Shown: piece by piece, positions 51,925 to 61,068 of the stretch
Position numbering within the stretch: position 1 is the stretch's first letter
How the letters are laid out: each line of letters starts with the position of its first letter
Assembly: GCF_003287895.1 (NCBI RefSeq)
Contig: NZ_CP030280.1
Coordinates: forward strand, 288,001-352,000
Direction of reading: 5' to 3'
Length of the DNA stretch: 64,000 nucleotides
Origin: Blautia argi
GTDB lineage: Bacteria; Bacillota; Clostridia; Lachnospirales; Lachnospiraceae
Notes under the pieces: model-generated
Seen by the model: only the letters and a program-made list of their open reading frames with translations
The model's database searches: none
Told to the model about the DNA's origin: nothing
Position numbers and translations under genes: made by a program

Positions 51925-53448
51925 TTAAATGTCTTCTCCTTCCAGAAGCCGAAAAGAGAGGTTCAGATAAAAAAGTTCGTCCGGGTCTTCCAGGTCTGTT
52001 TCCAAAATACTCTTAATCCGCTCCAGCCGGTACAGAAAGGTACTTCTGTGGATAAATAAGGCCTTGGCGCTTTGTACGGTATTCAGATTATGCTCCAGGT
52101 AGACCCTCAGAGTTTTCATGTATTCCGTATTCTGCACTTTGTCGGATTTTTGTAAATCCAACAGTTTTTCATAACAGAGCATATATCCGGGAAGGGTTTT
52201 TACAGACTGACGCAGAATATAGGGCAGGGCAATCTGGTTAAAGTGGTGAATCCAGAGTTGAGGACGGATTTCCAGTCCAAGTTTAAGGGCGGTAAGCCCC
52301 TGTAAATACTGCCTGCGAAGATTCATGTGTCCGCACATGGAACGGCTGTAACCTGCCTTTAACATACTGTCCCGGATAAAGTATACCAGTTCGCGAAAGA
52401 TGTCATCTGCCTCCATATGAAGAAGTGTTTCATTATAAAAGGTGACGACATGGTCTTTAAATACAAGACTGCAGGAAGCAGAAAATTTATTTTTAATAAA
52501 CTGGCAGACCATGTTTCCATTTAAGGAAGAAGGACCCTCTGTCTGAAGGACAGAGCAAAGATAGGTATGCTCAGGAAGCCAGCCTACATTTGTAAGCAAA
52601 TGGCTGATACCCATATAATCTGCAGTACGGTCTGACAGGATACTCTGGAAAATAGACTGGAGTGTTGTACTGCGGGAGGAGGATTCTGAGTGCATACGGT
52701 TCAGAAGATATTCTGCATGCTGTGCCAGAATAGTAATGAGATACTGGTCTGCATCTGTAAGCGGTATTTTATTTTCCAAAACAGAGAGCAGGTAAGCAGG
52801 CTTTTCGTCCAGAAACAGGCGCATATTTAAGGAACAGTGTCCTGTAAGATAAGCAGGGAACAAAAATGGCTTTGGTGAGGCTTCCTCTGAGCGGAAATTT
52901 CCGTCCTGGATCAGCGCGTGGATATAGTCCAGGCGAAGGGAATCATTTTCAAAAATCTGTCCGGAGTCAGGAAGCTGGGACAAGCCACGGTGAGCTACAA
53001 GAGAAAAGTCCATATTCATAATGCAAAGCGGATTGTTAAACACAGGCTGGGAAATCTCAAGCAAATCGGAAAGAGAACCGTTTTGGTGACAGACAGAGAT
53101 TAACTGCTGCTCCCATTCTTCATAGTAATCAAAAATAGACTGAATACAGTTGAATACGTGAATCACAGAGGTATGGCAGGATAAGAGCAGACAGGAGAAA
53201 CGTCCATCTGGAAGAAAGGACGTTTCATCTCTCTGGCAGATAATCAGTACAGCATCTTCCGGTATGGATCGGAATACCTCTAAATCCAGAATGGCGTCTG
53301 TAAGATAAATGTGGTTGTTTTTAAACCCCTTGTCTGCCTCAAGGAAAAAAGGGCGGGCAAGGGGCTGATTTTTGGATAGAAGTCTGTAATCGGCAATTTG
53401 AAAGTGTTCTTTCAGATTCTGATACAGTAAAATTGATGTAAGCTGCAA
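51925..53448 (-). CDS. PucR/CdaR-type transcriptional regulator
   Basis: The 507-residue protein ends in a PucR C-terminal helix-turn-helix (YLEHNLNTVQSAKALFIHRS followed by FLYRLERIKSILE). The N-terminal 350 residues are a large sensory region with GAF-like features. Regulators of this type control catabolic genes and occur in corrinoid methyltransferase clusters. It lies 21 bp downstream of a corrinoid-protein gene on the same strand and probably activates the cluster. Confidence 0.85.
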   Translation of the reverse strand: MQLTSILLYQNLKEHFQIADYRLLSKNQPLARPFFLEADKGFKNNHIYLTDAILDLEVFRSIPEDAVLIICQRDETSFLPDGRFSCLLLSCHTSVIHVFNCIQSIFDYYEEWEQQLISVCHQNGSLSDLLEISQPVFNNPLCIMNMDFSLVAHRGLSQLPDSGQIFENDSLRLDYIHALIQDGNFRSEEASPKPFLFPAYLTGHCSLNMRLFLDEKPAYLLSVLENKIPLTDADQYLITILAQHAEYLLNRMHSESSSRSTTLQSIFQSILSDRTADYMGISHLLTNVGWLPEHTYLCSVLQTEGPSSLNGNMVCQFIKNKFSASCSLVFKDHVVTFYNETLLHMEADDIFRELVYFIRDSMLKAGYSRSMCGHMNLRRQYLQGLTALKLGLEIRPQLWIHHFNQIALPYILRQSVKTLPGYMLCYEKLLDLQKSDKVQNTEYMKTLRVYLEHNLNTVQSAKALFIHRSTFLYRLERIKSILETDLEDPDELFYLNLSFRLLEGEDI

Positions 53449-53469
53449 AGTGTATTCCTCCTGTGGTTT

Positions 53470-54105
53470 TCAGACAATAAAAGTTTTTGCCATTTCTGCG
53501 GCATCTACAGCAGATTCGGTATAAGCGTCGGCACCAATGTGTTCTGCAAATTCTTTTGTTACAGCGCCGCCGCCTACCATAATTTTCAGGCGGTGTTCCG
53601 TATCAGACTGACGAAGCGCCTTCACTGCATGCTGCATACTGGGACATGCTGTGGTAAGCAGAGTGGACAGACAGACAATGGATACCTCAGGGTTCTGGCG
53701 CACTGCCTTTAAAAACTGTTTTTCTGAAATATCCACCCCTAAATCAATGACCTTAAAGCCTGCGCTGCGGAACATAATAGCTACCAGATTTTTGCCTACG
53801 TCGTGCAAATCCCCTTCCACAGTTCCCAGAATTATTGTGCCCACATACAATCCCCGCTCAGATTCCAGGCCGGGAGTGAGAATATCCAGCCCTTTACGCA
53901 TACAGCGGGCAGAGGATAAAATTCTGGGAATATCTGCTTCATTATTTTTATAGCGTTCTCCCATCTCCCGCATAGCGGGAACCATGGCTTCGTCCAGAAT
54001 TTTAATGGCGGGAATATGCTGTTTTAACGCCTGTGTTATTACCTGTTCTGTTATCTTGTAATGTCCGTTTTCCACGGATTGTCTAATCTCTTCCAATGTT
54101 GTCAT
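53470..54105 (-). CDS. Corrinoid (B12-binding) methyl-carrier protein 1
   Basis: The 211-residue protein carries a methyl group on cobalt between two methyltransferases. The first 85 residues are the helical cap domain (KILDEAMVPAMREMGERYKN). The Rossmann-like domain has the cobalt-ligand motif GDLHDVGKNL (D-x-H-x-x-G), then CLSTLLTT and MVGGGAVT. It resembles MtaC/MttC. A second copy lies at 56592-57224. Confidence 0.93.
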   Translation of the reverse strand: MTTLEEIRQSVENGHYKITEQVITQALKQHIPAIKILDEAMVPAMREMGERYKNNEADIPRILSSARCMRKGLDILTPGLESERGLYVGTIILGTVEGDLHDVGKNLVAIMFRSAGFKVIDLGVDISEKQFLKAVRQNPEVSIVCLSTLLTTACPSMQHAVKALRQSDTEHRLKIMVGGGAVTKEFAEHIGADAYTESAVDAAEMAKTFIV

Positions 54106-54140
54106 GCTACACCCCGTAATTGCTGAATTTATGATTTCTA

Positions 54141-54692
54141 TTATAGCTTTTCAGTAAGTAAAAAACAACTGGTATATGAAATTGTACAGGGGCCGTAGTA
54201 GTAGGGCAGATTATTGTCCTGACATACCTGTGTAACCAGCATACCGTATGCTTCCATGGACGCAAAGGATTTGTCAGGGAAGCGGCAGGGCGCATCTGGA
54301 TAGGTGCAGGAGGTGCAGCGGGTACAGCAGCCTGCGCCAATGGCAAGCATATGGGGATAAAGAGGACGTAGAAGGCTTTCCATTGTGGAAAAGTGGGCTT
54401 TATGTGCAGCTTCTGTTTCCATCATGCCCTCTCCGTCCATGGAATCCTCCAGTTCCCCTACGGTTTGTACCAGAATTCCATGGCTGTATTTTTGCACTCT
54501 TTCTTCACATTCCTGCAGGGCGCCGCAGCCGGGAGGGCAGGACCAGTTTTTATCATACATATGGCAGGCGTTACTTGCACACATCTGGCGCACCTCTGGT
54601 AAGAGCTTTATGGTAGAACAGTCCAGAGGTGCAATATGGGTAAAGCCAGCCTGCTTTCCTAAACGTTTTAATTCTTCGATTCTTATTTTCAT
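54141..54692 (-). CDS. DUF2284 cysteine-rich metal-binding protein
   Basis: The 183-residue protein is cysteine-rich: CASNACHMYDKNWSCPPGCG and CCTRCTSCTYPDAPCRFP. DUF2284 proteins are common in corrinoid methyltransferase clusters and may carry an iron-sulfur or other metal centre. The function is unknown. It lies between the corrinoid protein and the activator gene, 35 and 38 bp away. Confidence 0.82.
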   Translation of the reverse strand: MKIRIEELKRLGKQAGFTHIAPLDCSTIKLLPEVRQMCASNACHMYDKNWSCPPGCGALQECEERVQKYSHGILVQTVGELEDSMDGEGMMETEAAHKAHFSTMESLLRPLYPHMLAIGAGCCTRCTSCTYPDAPCRFPDKSFASMEAYGMLVTQVCQDNNLPYYYGPCTISYTSCFLLTEKL

Positions 54693-54730
54693 ATGAACAC
54701 GTCCTTTTATCGTGGATTTGTTTTGCGGTT

Positions 54731-56341
54731 TTATGGTTCTGTTGGGGGGAATTCCAGTTCATCAATAAAGCAGTCCTGGAATTCCGACAGCATAGCCAGT
54801 TCCAGGAAATCCAACTGATTCATCAGTGTTTGGCTGTATTCTCGTTCCGCTTTATTCAGCAGAGCAATTTTAGCCCCTTCTCCTGCTGCATTTCCAACAG
54901 GAACAATTTTCTTCTGGAGAGCAGAAGGCAGAAGACCGATGGCACAGGCGCTGTCCGGGGACATATAGGTGCCAAAAGCTCCGGCAATGCAGACGCGGTC
55001 AATCTGGCTGTGTGTGATACCCAGATGTTTTTCCAGAAGGAGAATTCCGGCGGCAATTGCTCCTTTGGCAAGCTGAACTTCCCGGATATCCTTTTGTGTC
55101 AGGTAAACAGAAGGGTATTCTTTCTGAAAAACAAAAGCGGTCAGATTTCCCTGTGTCGTCATATGTGAGGCAAGTTCTTCCCCATAAAGTGTCTGTACTT
55201 CGTCCCGGGCGAGAAGGCGACCCATTTCGTCTATTATTCCCAGTTTCCGAAGACAGGCAACTGCGTCAATGAGTCCGGAACCGCAAATACCTGTGGGCTG
55301 CTGGTTTCCTATGACAGAAATCTGGAATTTTCCATGTGAAAAGTTTACATGGTCTATGGCGCCTTCTGCGCCTCGCATACCGCACTCAATTTTAGCGCCC
55401 TCAAAGGCAGGGCCTGCGGCAGTAGAGCAGCATACCAATTTTTCTCTGTTTCCAAGAACAATTTCTCCATTGGTTCCTATGTCCACTAAAAGTGTTATGT
55501 CCCTGGATAAATCCGGGCGCAGAGCCAGCAGACAGCCCATGGTGTCAGCGCCTACAAAACCGGCAATAACAGGAAGAAAGAACAGTTGTCCCTGGGGGTG
55601 AATCTGTATTCCAAAATCAGCGGCCTTTGCCTGAAGAAGCCCTTTTTGATACGGTCTGTAAGGTGCCAATACCAGAGAATCCATGGGAAAATCAAAGAAA
55701 ATATGATGCATACAGGTGTTGCCTACCAGACAAAGCTGTACAATCTGTTCCCGGGAAATCTGTTGTTTTTCAGCCAGAGCAGTAATTAAGTCATCAAGAG
55801 CCTGATGGATACAGGAGGAGAGTTCTGTGTTTTTGTGCTGCATGCAGTAATCAGCTCTGGAAATTACGTCAGCGCCATAGGCTGTCTGGGGATTTACCAT
55901 GCCGGCAGTACAGATTTCTTTGCCGGAATTGCCGTCTATCAGATAAGAGGCAATGGTGGTGGTACCGATATCAAAAGCAACCAGATAAGGATTTTTCACA
56001 TCTTTGGGGAAAGAAGAGGGTGAAAACTTTACCCTTCTTATAGATGTGTTTGTAAGGATCTGATGCTTTTGGGGAAGCCTTTGTGTGTCTACAGTCAGGT
56101 TTTTCCATACTTTTGTCTGGCAGGCAAGGACGGTTTTAGTTTCTCCTCCATCTGTTTTTAGCTGTACCAGACATTTGCCGCAGGTTCCCTGTCCCCCACA
56201 GGGTGCGTCCGGAAAGATTCCCGTGCTTCTGGCAGCATTCATAATCGTGCTTCCTGCCGAAACCTGTACAGTACGCCCTTCCCGAAGAAAAGTCACCTGA
56301 CAGAGAGCGGCATTATCCCTGTTTTTTGAAATTTTCTCCAT
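54731..56341 (-). CDS. Corrinoid-protein reductive activator (ASKHA ATPase with 2Fe-2S domain)
   Basis: The 536-residue protein reactivates corrinoid proteins that have oxidised to Co(II), using ATP. The N-terminal ferredoxin domain has PCGGQGTCGKC and a distal Cys in LACQT, the 2Fe-2S ligands. The C-terminal ASKHA region (DUF4445) has AFDIGTTTIASYLIDG, LLVDIGTNGEIVLG and VCIAGAFGTYMSP. This is the RamA/RACo layout. ATG 56341 is preferred because GGAGGA lies upstream; the frame to 56368 has none. Confidence 0.92.
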   Translation of the reverse strand: MEKISKNRDNAALCQVTFLREGRTVQVSAGSTIMNAARSTGIFPDAPCGGQGTCGKCLVQLKTDGGETKTVLACQTKVWKNLTVDTQRLPQKHQILTNTSIRRVKFSPSSFPKDVKNPYLVAFDIGTTTIASYLIDGNSGKEICTAGMVNPQTAYGADVISRADYCMQHKNTELSSCIHQALDDLITALAEKQQISREQIVQLCLVGNTCMHHIFFDFPMDSLVLAPYRPYQKGLLQAKAADFGIQIHPQGQLFFLPVIAGFVGADTMGCLLALRPDLSRDITLLVDIGTNGEIVLGNREKLVCCSTAAGPAFEGAKIECGMRGAEGAIDHVNFSHGKFQISVIGNQQPTGICGSGLIDAVACLRKLGIIDEMGRLLARDEVQTLYGEELASHMTTQGNLTAFVFQKEYPSVYLTQKDIREVQLAKGAIAAGILLLEKHLGITHSQIDRVCIAGAFGTYMSPDSACAIGLLPSALQKKIVPVGNAAGEGAKIALLNKAEREYSQTLMNQLDFLELAMLSEFQDCFIDELEFPPTEP

Positions 56342-56355
56342 AAAGAATCCTCCTC

Positions 56356-56380
56356 GCATGTAATACAAACATTATACCAC
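56356..56380 (-). repeat. Promoter-like direct repeat, copy 1
   Basis: A 25-bp sequence beginning GCATGTAATACAAAC recurs at 56485-56509 with one mismatch (A versus G). On the minus strand each copy contains GGTATAAT, a -10-like element. This copy lies 15 bp before the activator start. Between the copies are hairpins CTGCTAC/GTAGCAG and CAAGCCGAA/TTCGGCTTG. Confidence 0.6.
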
Positions 56381-56484
56381 GAGCGCAGAAAAGGAAGCGC
56401 CATAGGCATTTCCTTATCAAGCCGTGGACTGCCGGTATAATCTGCTACGGTAGTAGCAGCAAGCCGAAGAATTCGGCTTGGTTT

Positions 56485-56509
56485 GCATGTAATGCAAACA
56501 TTATACCAC
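56485..56509 (-). repeat. Promoter-like direct repeat, copy 2
   Basis: This is the second copy of the 25-bp repeat, 129 bp from the first. It abuts the terminator of the upstream corrinoid gene, so transcription of the activator probably starts here or at copy 1. Confidence 0.6.
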
Positions 56510-56511
56510 AC

Positions 56512-56577
56512 AAAAACTGCTGCAGAAGGTGATGCTGGGAGTTTTTTCATACTCCGGGCGTTGTGTTTCTGCAGCAG
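56512..56577 (-). terminator. Terminator after the second corrinoid-protein gene
   Basis: CTGCTGCAGAA (56517-56527) and TTCTGCAGCAG (56567-56577) pair perfectly. The loop holds a smaller hairpin (GGAGT/ACTCC). On the minus strand TTTTTG follows the stem. Confidence 0.7.
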
Positions 56578-56591
56578 TGTCTTTTTTATGA

Positions 56592-57224
56592 TTATGCAGC
56601 CAGTTCTTTTGCTTTTTGGGCAGCGGAAGCGGCATCAGGGGTATAGGCGTCTGCACCGATTTCGTCTGCAAATTTCTGGGTAATAGGCGCGCCGCCAACC
56701 ATTACCTTGATATTTTTGCGGAAGTCTGCCTCATTTAAAGCAGCTACCGTATCTTTCAGGGCAGGCATTGTGGTGGTGAGCAAAGCAGACAGACCTACGA
56801 TTTTTACGTCGGGATTTTCGGTAATGGCAGCCATAAATTTATCCACGGATACGTCAACCCCAAGGTCAATGACTTCAAATCCGGCGCTTTCAATCATCAT
56901 GGCAACCAGGTTTTTTCCGATGTCGTGTAAATCTCCGGCAACTGTACCGATGATCATTTTGCCGCACACAGCGCCGCTATCTCCGGCAAGATGCGGTTTC
57001 AGGACTTCCACACCCTTTTTCATGGCTTTTGCAGCAATGAGCATTTCAGGAACAAAGATTTCATTTTTTTTGAAACGTTCTCCAACAAGTCCCATGGCAT
57101 CAATCATGGCATTTAAAATTTCCGGTGCAGCGCACCCTCCGTCAAGGGCTTCCTGTACAAGATTGGGTACTAATTTGGCTTTTCCGGCAGCAACTGCGTC
57201 CGCAACAGTTTGAATCTGACTCAT
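56592..57224 (-). CDS. Corrinoid (B12-binding) methyl-carrier protein 2
   Basis: The 210-residue protein has the same two-domain layout as copy 1: a helical cap (EILNAMIDAMGLVGERFKKN) and a B12-binding domain with GDLHDIGKNL, LSALLTTTMPAL and MVGGAPIT. It lies 32 bp downstream of the methyl-tetrahydrofolate methyltransferase gene on the same strand, so these two are a natural donor-acceptor pair. RBS GGAGG precedes the ATG. Confidence 0.94.
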   Translation of the reverse strand: MSQIQTVADAVAAGKAKLVPNLVQEALDGGCAAPEILNAMIDAMGLVGERFKKNEIFVPEMLIAAKAMKKGVEVLKPHLAGDSGAVCGKMIIGTVAGDLHDIGKNLVAMMIESAGFEVIDLGVDVSVDKFMAAITENPDVKIVGLSALLTTTMPALKDTVAALNEADFRKNIKVMVGGAPITQKFADEIGADAYTPDAASAAQKAKELAA

Positions 57225-57256
57225 AATAAAATCCTCCTTTTATATAGCTTTTTATG

Positions 57257-58069
57257 TTATTTTACAGGTCCAAGTAGGCCTTCTCTGTACGCTCCTATGT
57301 ATTCCATGCAGTAGTCGTCCAGCCCGAGAAGCGCCTCCGTGGCATAAATATGTCCAAGCATATCCCGGTTGGCGGGATCTAAAATAGCACTGTCCAGTCC
57401 TGCATTCATGGCAAGTGTCAAAAAGCAGCAGTTCATCAGTTTTCTCACAGGCAGATGAAAGGAAATATTGCTGATAGCTGCCGTGATGTGTATGGAAGGA
57501 TACTGTTTCCGGATTGTGGATATCACTTCTACATTCATGGCAATTCCGTCTTCAGAAGTACAAAGCATTTCCACCAGAGGGTCAATGTGAATCCTGGAAG
57601 GGGAAATATGATATTCCTCAGCCTTTTCCATAATATGACGGAAAACACGAAGACGATCTTCGGCTGTTTTAGGAATTCCCGTGTTGTCGCTTAAAAGTGC
57701 GATAACCTGCCAGTCCTTATTTTCTTCTTTTGCCAGAATCGGAAAGATTTTGTCAATTTTTTCTCCTTCGCCTGATACAGAATTAAAGATTCCCGGTTGT
57801 TTGCAATGGGTGTAGACCTGTGCCAGCACATCAGGGCTTGGACTGTCAATGGAAATGGGCAAATCTGTAACTTCCTGTATACAGTCAATCAGCCATTTCA
57901 AAGTTTCCGCTTCCATATTTTCCGGTACAGAGGCACAACAGTCAATATAAGAAGCATTGGCATCAGCCTGTATTTTTGCTCTGTTCTTTATAAAGTCCGC
58001 GTCCCTGTCGGCAATGGCCTTAGCGACAGCGGGAATGGAGCCGTTGATTTTTTCACCAATAATAATCAT
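57257..58069 (-). CDS. Methyl-tetrahydrofolate:corrinoid protein methyltransferase
   Basis: The 270-residue pterin-binding TIM-barrel enzyme resembles AcsE and MtgA. Motifs include IIIGEKINGSIP at the start, SYIDCCASVPE, LPISIDSPSPD (conserved Asp) and AISNISFHLPVR (conserved Asn). It transfers methyl between a corrinoid protein and tetrahydrofolate, linking the cluster to the Wood-Ljungdahl methyl branch. It is the first gene of its minus-strand pair, with AGGAGG upstream. Confidence 0.9.
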   Translation of the reverse strand: MIIIGEKINGSIPAVAKAIADRDADFIKNRAKIQADANASYIDCCASVPENMEAETLKWLIDCIQEVTDLPISIDSPSPDVLAQVYTHCKQPGIFNSVSGEGEKIDKIFPILAKEENKDWQVIALLSDNTGIPKTAEDRLRVFRHIMEKAEEYHISPSRIHIDPLVEMLCTSEDGIAMNVEVISTIRKQYPSIHITAAISNISFHLPVRKLMNCCFLTLAMNAGLDSAILDPANRDMLGHIYATEALLGLDDYCMEYIGAYREGLLGPVK

Positions 58070-58437
58070 GATATACAGCCTCCTTATTCGTTCTTTCTAC
58101 CTGTATTTTAACAGAAAGCAGGCAGGGGAGATATTCTATAAAGTGTTTGTAATTTGAGAAGAGTCTTCATACAGAGTGTAGGAGAACAAAAACTGCTCTT
58201 TACTCAGATGAAACAAAAGAGAAGAATTGAGGAATTTGCATAAAAGAAAAGTCCGGAGGACAGGGAAAAAAAGAAAAAATAATTTTGAGCGCGTTAGCAC
58301 GTCAAAGTGCGAAAAGTCAAAAGGGAGAAGTGCCGGAAAGGGTATTGTTTCCGGGCTTTAAAAGTGCTATGATAACAAACCGTAAAGAGAAACTTTAAAA
58401 AATAGTTAAGAAAGAAAAAGAAAAGAGGCAATGCTAT
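58070..58437. other. Intergenic region with no recognised gene
   Basis: This 368-base stretch contains the likely minus-strand promoter of the methyltransferase gene on its left and A-rich sequence on its right. I see no tRNA, riboswitch or convincing frame in it. Confidence 0.5.
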
Positions 58438-58587
58438 ATGGCAGCAAAAGAAAAGAAAACAGAGGGAAAAAAGAGCTTTAAACAGAAATTTCACGATTAC
58501 TGCATGAGGCAGTCACATATTGCACCAATAGGACTGAATGATAAGGAAGACAAATATTATCACAGTATTTTTAACTTTGAGAAATAA
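58438..58587 (+). CDS. Small basic protein, 49 residues
   Basis: The ATG at 58438 follows AAGAGG by nine bases and opens a 49-residue frame. The N terminus is Lys-rich (MAAKEKKTEGKKSFKQKFHD), followed by YCMRQSHIAPIGLNDKEDKY and a short aromatic end. No family is recognised. A clear RBS and non-random composition support it. It stands alone, about 200 bp before the MATE gene, which has its own promoter. Confidence 0.5.
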   Translation: MAAKEKKTEGKKSFKQKFHDYCMRQSHIAPIGLNDKEDKYYHSIFNFEK

Positions 58588-58714
58588 AGAAAAGCTTTCA
58601 AGTATATGAAGGAAAAAGAACCGCTGCGCAAACGGCAGAAAGAGATATCCCAAAGGGAAACAGGGGGAGATTTCGGAGGCTGTCTGTGCAGTGGTTTTTT
58701 GCTGTGAAAACATC

Positions 58715-58744
58715 TTGAATTTTTTCAGATACATGGAGTATAAT
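58715..58744 (+). promoter_or_regulatory. Promoter of the MATE gene
   Basis: TTGAAT (58715-58720) and TATAAT (58739-58744) have an 18-bp spacer, about 40 bp before the coding start. Confidence 0.65.
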
Positions 58745-58786
58745 GTCTTTCACAATTAGTACAAACAGACAAAAGAGGAGGAGAGT

Positions 58787-60184
58787 ATGAGAGCTGGTAC
58801 ATGGAGAGAAAAGCTGATAGGAGATAAGAGATTTTATAAAATGGTACTGCTGATTGCAGTTCCTATTATGATTCAGAATGGTATTACCAATTTTGTAAGC
58901 CTTCTGGATAACATTATGGTAGGTCAGGTTGGAACAGAACAGATGACAGGTGTTGCCATTGTCAATCAGTTGATTTTTGTATACAACCTGTGCATTTTCG
59001 GCGGTGTGTCCGGCGCCGGAATTTTTACCGCGCAGTTTTTCGGGCAGAAAGATGACGAAGGGGTTGCCAATACCATGCGGTTTAAACTGTATATGGGAAT
59101 TCTTCTGACAGGTGTGACAATCCTGTTGTTCCTTGCCTTTGGTGAACCTTTGATTCAGATGTATTTAAAAGGAAATCAGGACGGCGGAGATGTGGCCGCT
59201 GCTCTGCGCTATGGAAAAGAGTACCTTGGAATTATGTTGATTGGTCTGCCGCCCTTTATGTTAGTGCAGGTTTATGCCAGTACCTTAAGAGAATGCGGGA
59301 GAACCATAACACCTATGAAAGCAGGAATTGCAGCCGTAGTGGTAAACCTGGTATTTAACTATTTTCTGATTTACGGAAAATTCGGATTTCCTGAATTAGG
59401 GGTAGCAGGTGCGGCTGTTGCCACTGTGATGTCCCGTTATGTAGAGGCCTTTATTGTTGTGGGATGGACGCACAGACACAAAGAAATTAATACCTATATT
59501 CCGGGGCTTTATAAAACCATGCGGATACCGGGATATCTGGTAAAGCGGATTTTGATTAAGGGGACACCTCTGCTTCTCAATGAAACACTCTGGGCAGCAG
59601 GCATGGCGATTTTACTGCAGTGTTATTCCGTCAGAGGTATGAATGTGGTGGCAGGTATGAATATTTCCAATACGATTTCAAATCTGTTTAATGTGGTGTT
59701 TATTGCCCTGGGGGATTCTGTTGCCATTGTAGTAGGGCAGCTTTTAGGAGCAGGCAAGATGGAAGAAGCAAAAGATACAGATCGAAAGATGATTGTATTT
59801 TCCGTGGCATGCTGTACTCTGGTGGCGCTGGTTATGCTGATGATTGCACCGTTGTTTCCACAGCTTTATAACACCAATGTCCAGTCCAGAGAGTTTGCCA
59901 AATATTTTATTATGGTAACGGCTGTATTTATGCCCCAGAATGCCTTTTTGCATGCCGCATACTTTACTCTGCGTTCCGGGGGAAAGACTATTGTCACTTT
60001 CTTTTTCGATAGTGTATTTATCTGTTGTGTAAGTGTGCCAATTGCTTATCTGCTGGGTCATTTTACAGACTTGTATGTGGTGTATATTTTTATCGCGGTG
60101 CAGCTTGCAGATATTATTAAGTGTGTGATTGGCTTTATTCTGGTGAAAAAGGGCGTGTGGCTACAGAATATTGTAGAGGTGTAG
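58787..60184 (+). CDS. MATE-family multidrug/organic cation exporter
   Basis: The 465-residue membrane protein has about twelve predicted helices in two similar halves. The MATE N-terminal pattern is visible (LIAVPIMIQNGITNFVSLLD, NIMVGQVG), as is PFMLVQVYASTLRECGRTIT. These proteins export drugs or metabolites using a sodium or proton gradient. The substrate cannot be predicted. It is monocistronic, with RBS GAGGAGG. Confidence 0.93.
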   Translation: MRAGTWREKLIGDKRFYKMVLLIAVPIMIQNGITNFVSLLDNIMVGQVGTEQMTGVAIVNQLIFVYNLCIFGGVSGAGIFTAQFFGQKDDEGVANTMRFKLYMGILLTGVTILLFLAFGEPLIQMYLKGNQDGGDVAAALRYGKEYLGIMLIGLPPFMLVQVYASTLRECGRTITPMKAGIAAVVVNLVFNYFLIYGKFGFPELGVAGAAVATVMSRYVEAFIVVGWTHRHKEINTYIPGLYKTMRIPGYLVKRILIKGTPLLLNETLWAAGMAILLQCYSVRGMNVVAGMNISNTISNLFNVVFIALGDSVAIVVGQLLGAGKMEEAKDTDRKMIVFSVACCTLVALVMLMIAPLFPQLYNTNVQSREFAKYFIMVTAVFMPQNAFLHAAYFTLRSGGKTIVTFFFDSVFICCVSVPIAYLLGHFTDLYVVYIFIAVQLADIIKCVIGFILVKKGVWLQNIVEV

Positions 60185-60255
60185 GGTGATAAGACTTTAT
60201 TTATGAGATATCCGGGATATTCTCTGTTAAATTGTTTTTTATATAGACCTATCTC

Positions 60256-60284
60256 TTGACATAGGAGTCCCTGTTTATTACACT
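60256..60284 (+). promoter_or_regulatory. Promoter of the rubrerythrin gene
   Basis: TTGACA (60256-60261) and TACACT (60279-60284) with 17-bp spacing. No clear PerR box is seen. Confidence 0.6.
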
Positions 60285-60313
60285 GAAAACAAATAAAAAA
60301 CAGGAGGTCTGAT

Positions 60314-60850
60314 ATGTCAAAATACGCAGGAACAAAAACAGAGAAAAACCTTATGGAAGCTTTTGCAGGAGAGTCACAGGCACGCAATAAATACACCTAT
60401 TATGCATCAGCAGCAAAAAAGGCAGGATTTGTACAGATGGCAAATCTTTTTGAAGAAACCGCAAACCAGGAAAAAGAGCATGCAAAAATGTGGTTTAAGG
60501 AGTTTCATGGTATCGGAACACCGGAAGAAAACCTGACTGATGCGGCTCAGGGAGAACATGAAGAATGGACAGATATGTACAAACGCATGGCAGAAGAAGC
60601 GAGGGAGGAAGGCTTTACAGAACTGGCCAAGAAGTTTGAACTGGTTGCAGAAATTGAAGCAGCACATGAAAGGCGCTACTTAAAGCTTCTGGAATCCCTG
60701 AAACAGGGAGAAACCTTTAAAGGAGAGGCTCCTTTAGGATGGAAGTGTAACAACTGTGGATACATTCATATGGGTGATGAAGCGCCGGAAGTATGTCCGG
60801 CATGTGCACACCCGAAAGCATATTTTGAGAGAAAAGTAGAGAACTACTAA
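60314..60850 (+). CDS. rbr: Rubrerythrin
   Basis: Rubrerythrin reduces hydrogen peroxide in anaerobes. The 178-residue protein has a diiron four-helix domain ([46 protein letters not shown], with the Glu and His ligands) and a C-terminal rubredoxin domain with [10 protein letters not shown] and [11 protein letters not shown]. It has its own promoter and RBS CAGGAGG. Confidence 0.97.
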   Translation: MSKYAGTKTEKNLMEAFAGESQARNKYTYYASAAKKAGFVQMANLFEETANQEKEHAKMWFKEFHGIGTPEENLTDAAQGEHEEWTDMYKRMAEEAREEGFTELAKKFELVAEIEAAHERRYLKLLESLKQGETFKGEAPLGWKCNNCGYIHMGDEAPEVCPACAHPKAYFERKVENY

Positions 60851-60969
60851 AAACAGAGCGTTGCCTGTTATGCAGATTTTTAAAGTAGAATAGATATGTA
60901 AGGAACACCTTTGCCCTGACAGCAGATGCACATTCCCCGCATGTAAAACCGTTGAAAAAAGCGGACATC

Positions 60970-60998
60970 TTGCTTTTTTCAGGAATTTGTGGTAAATT
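60970..60998 (+). promoter_or_regulatory. Promoter of the ArsP-like permease gene
   Basis: TTGCTT (60970-60975) and TAAATT (60993-60998) are 17 bp apart. A leader hairpin, GGAGGTTGTT (61020-61029) with AACAGCCTCC (61036-61045), follows just before the RBS. Confidence 0.55.
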
Positions 60999-61068
60999 CA
61001 GAATCTGTAGCAAGTGGGTGGAGGTTGTTTCACGGAACAGCCTCCTTAAAAAATAAAAGGAGGCGGAT

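Noticed and set aside
56356..56509. CRISPR array
   Set aside because: Only two copies of the repeat exist, with one 104-base interval containing hairpins, and there are no cas genes.
58070..58437. tRNA or other structural RNA
   Set aside because: No cloverleaf, CCA end or known RNA motif could be found.
61020..61045. Manganese riboswitch before the ArsP-like gene
   Set aside because: Only a single hairpin is visible, without the conserved yybP-ykoY sequence blocks.
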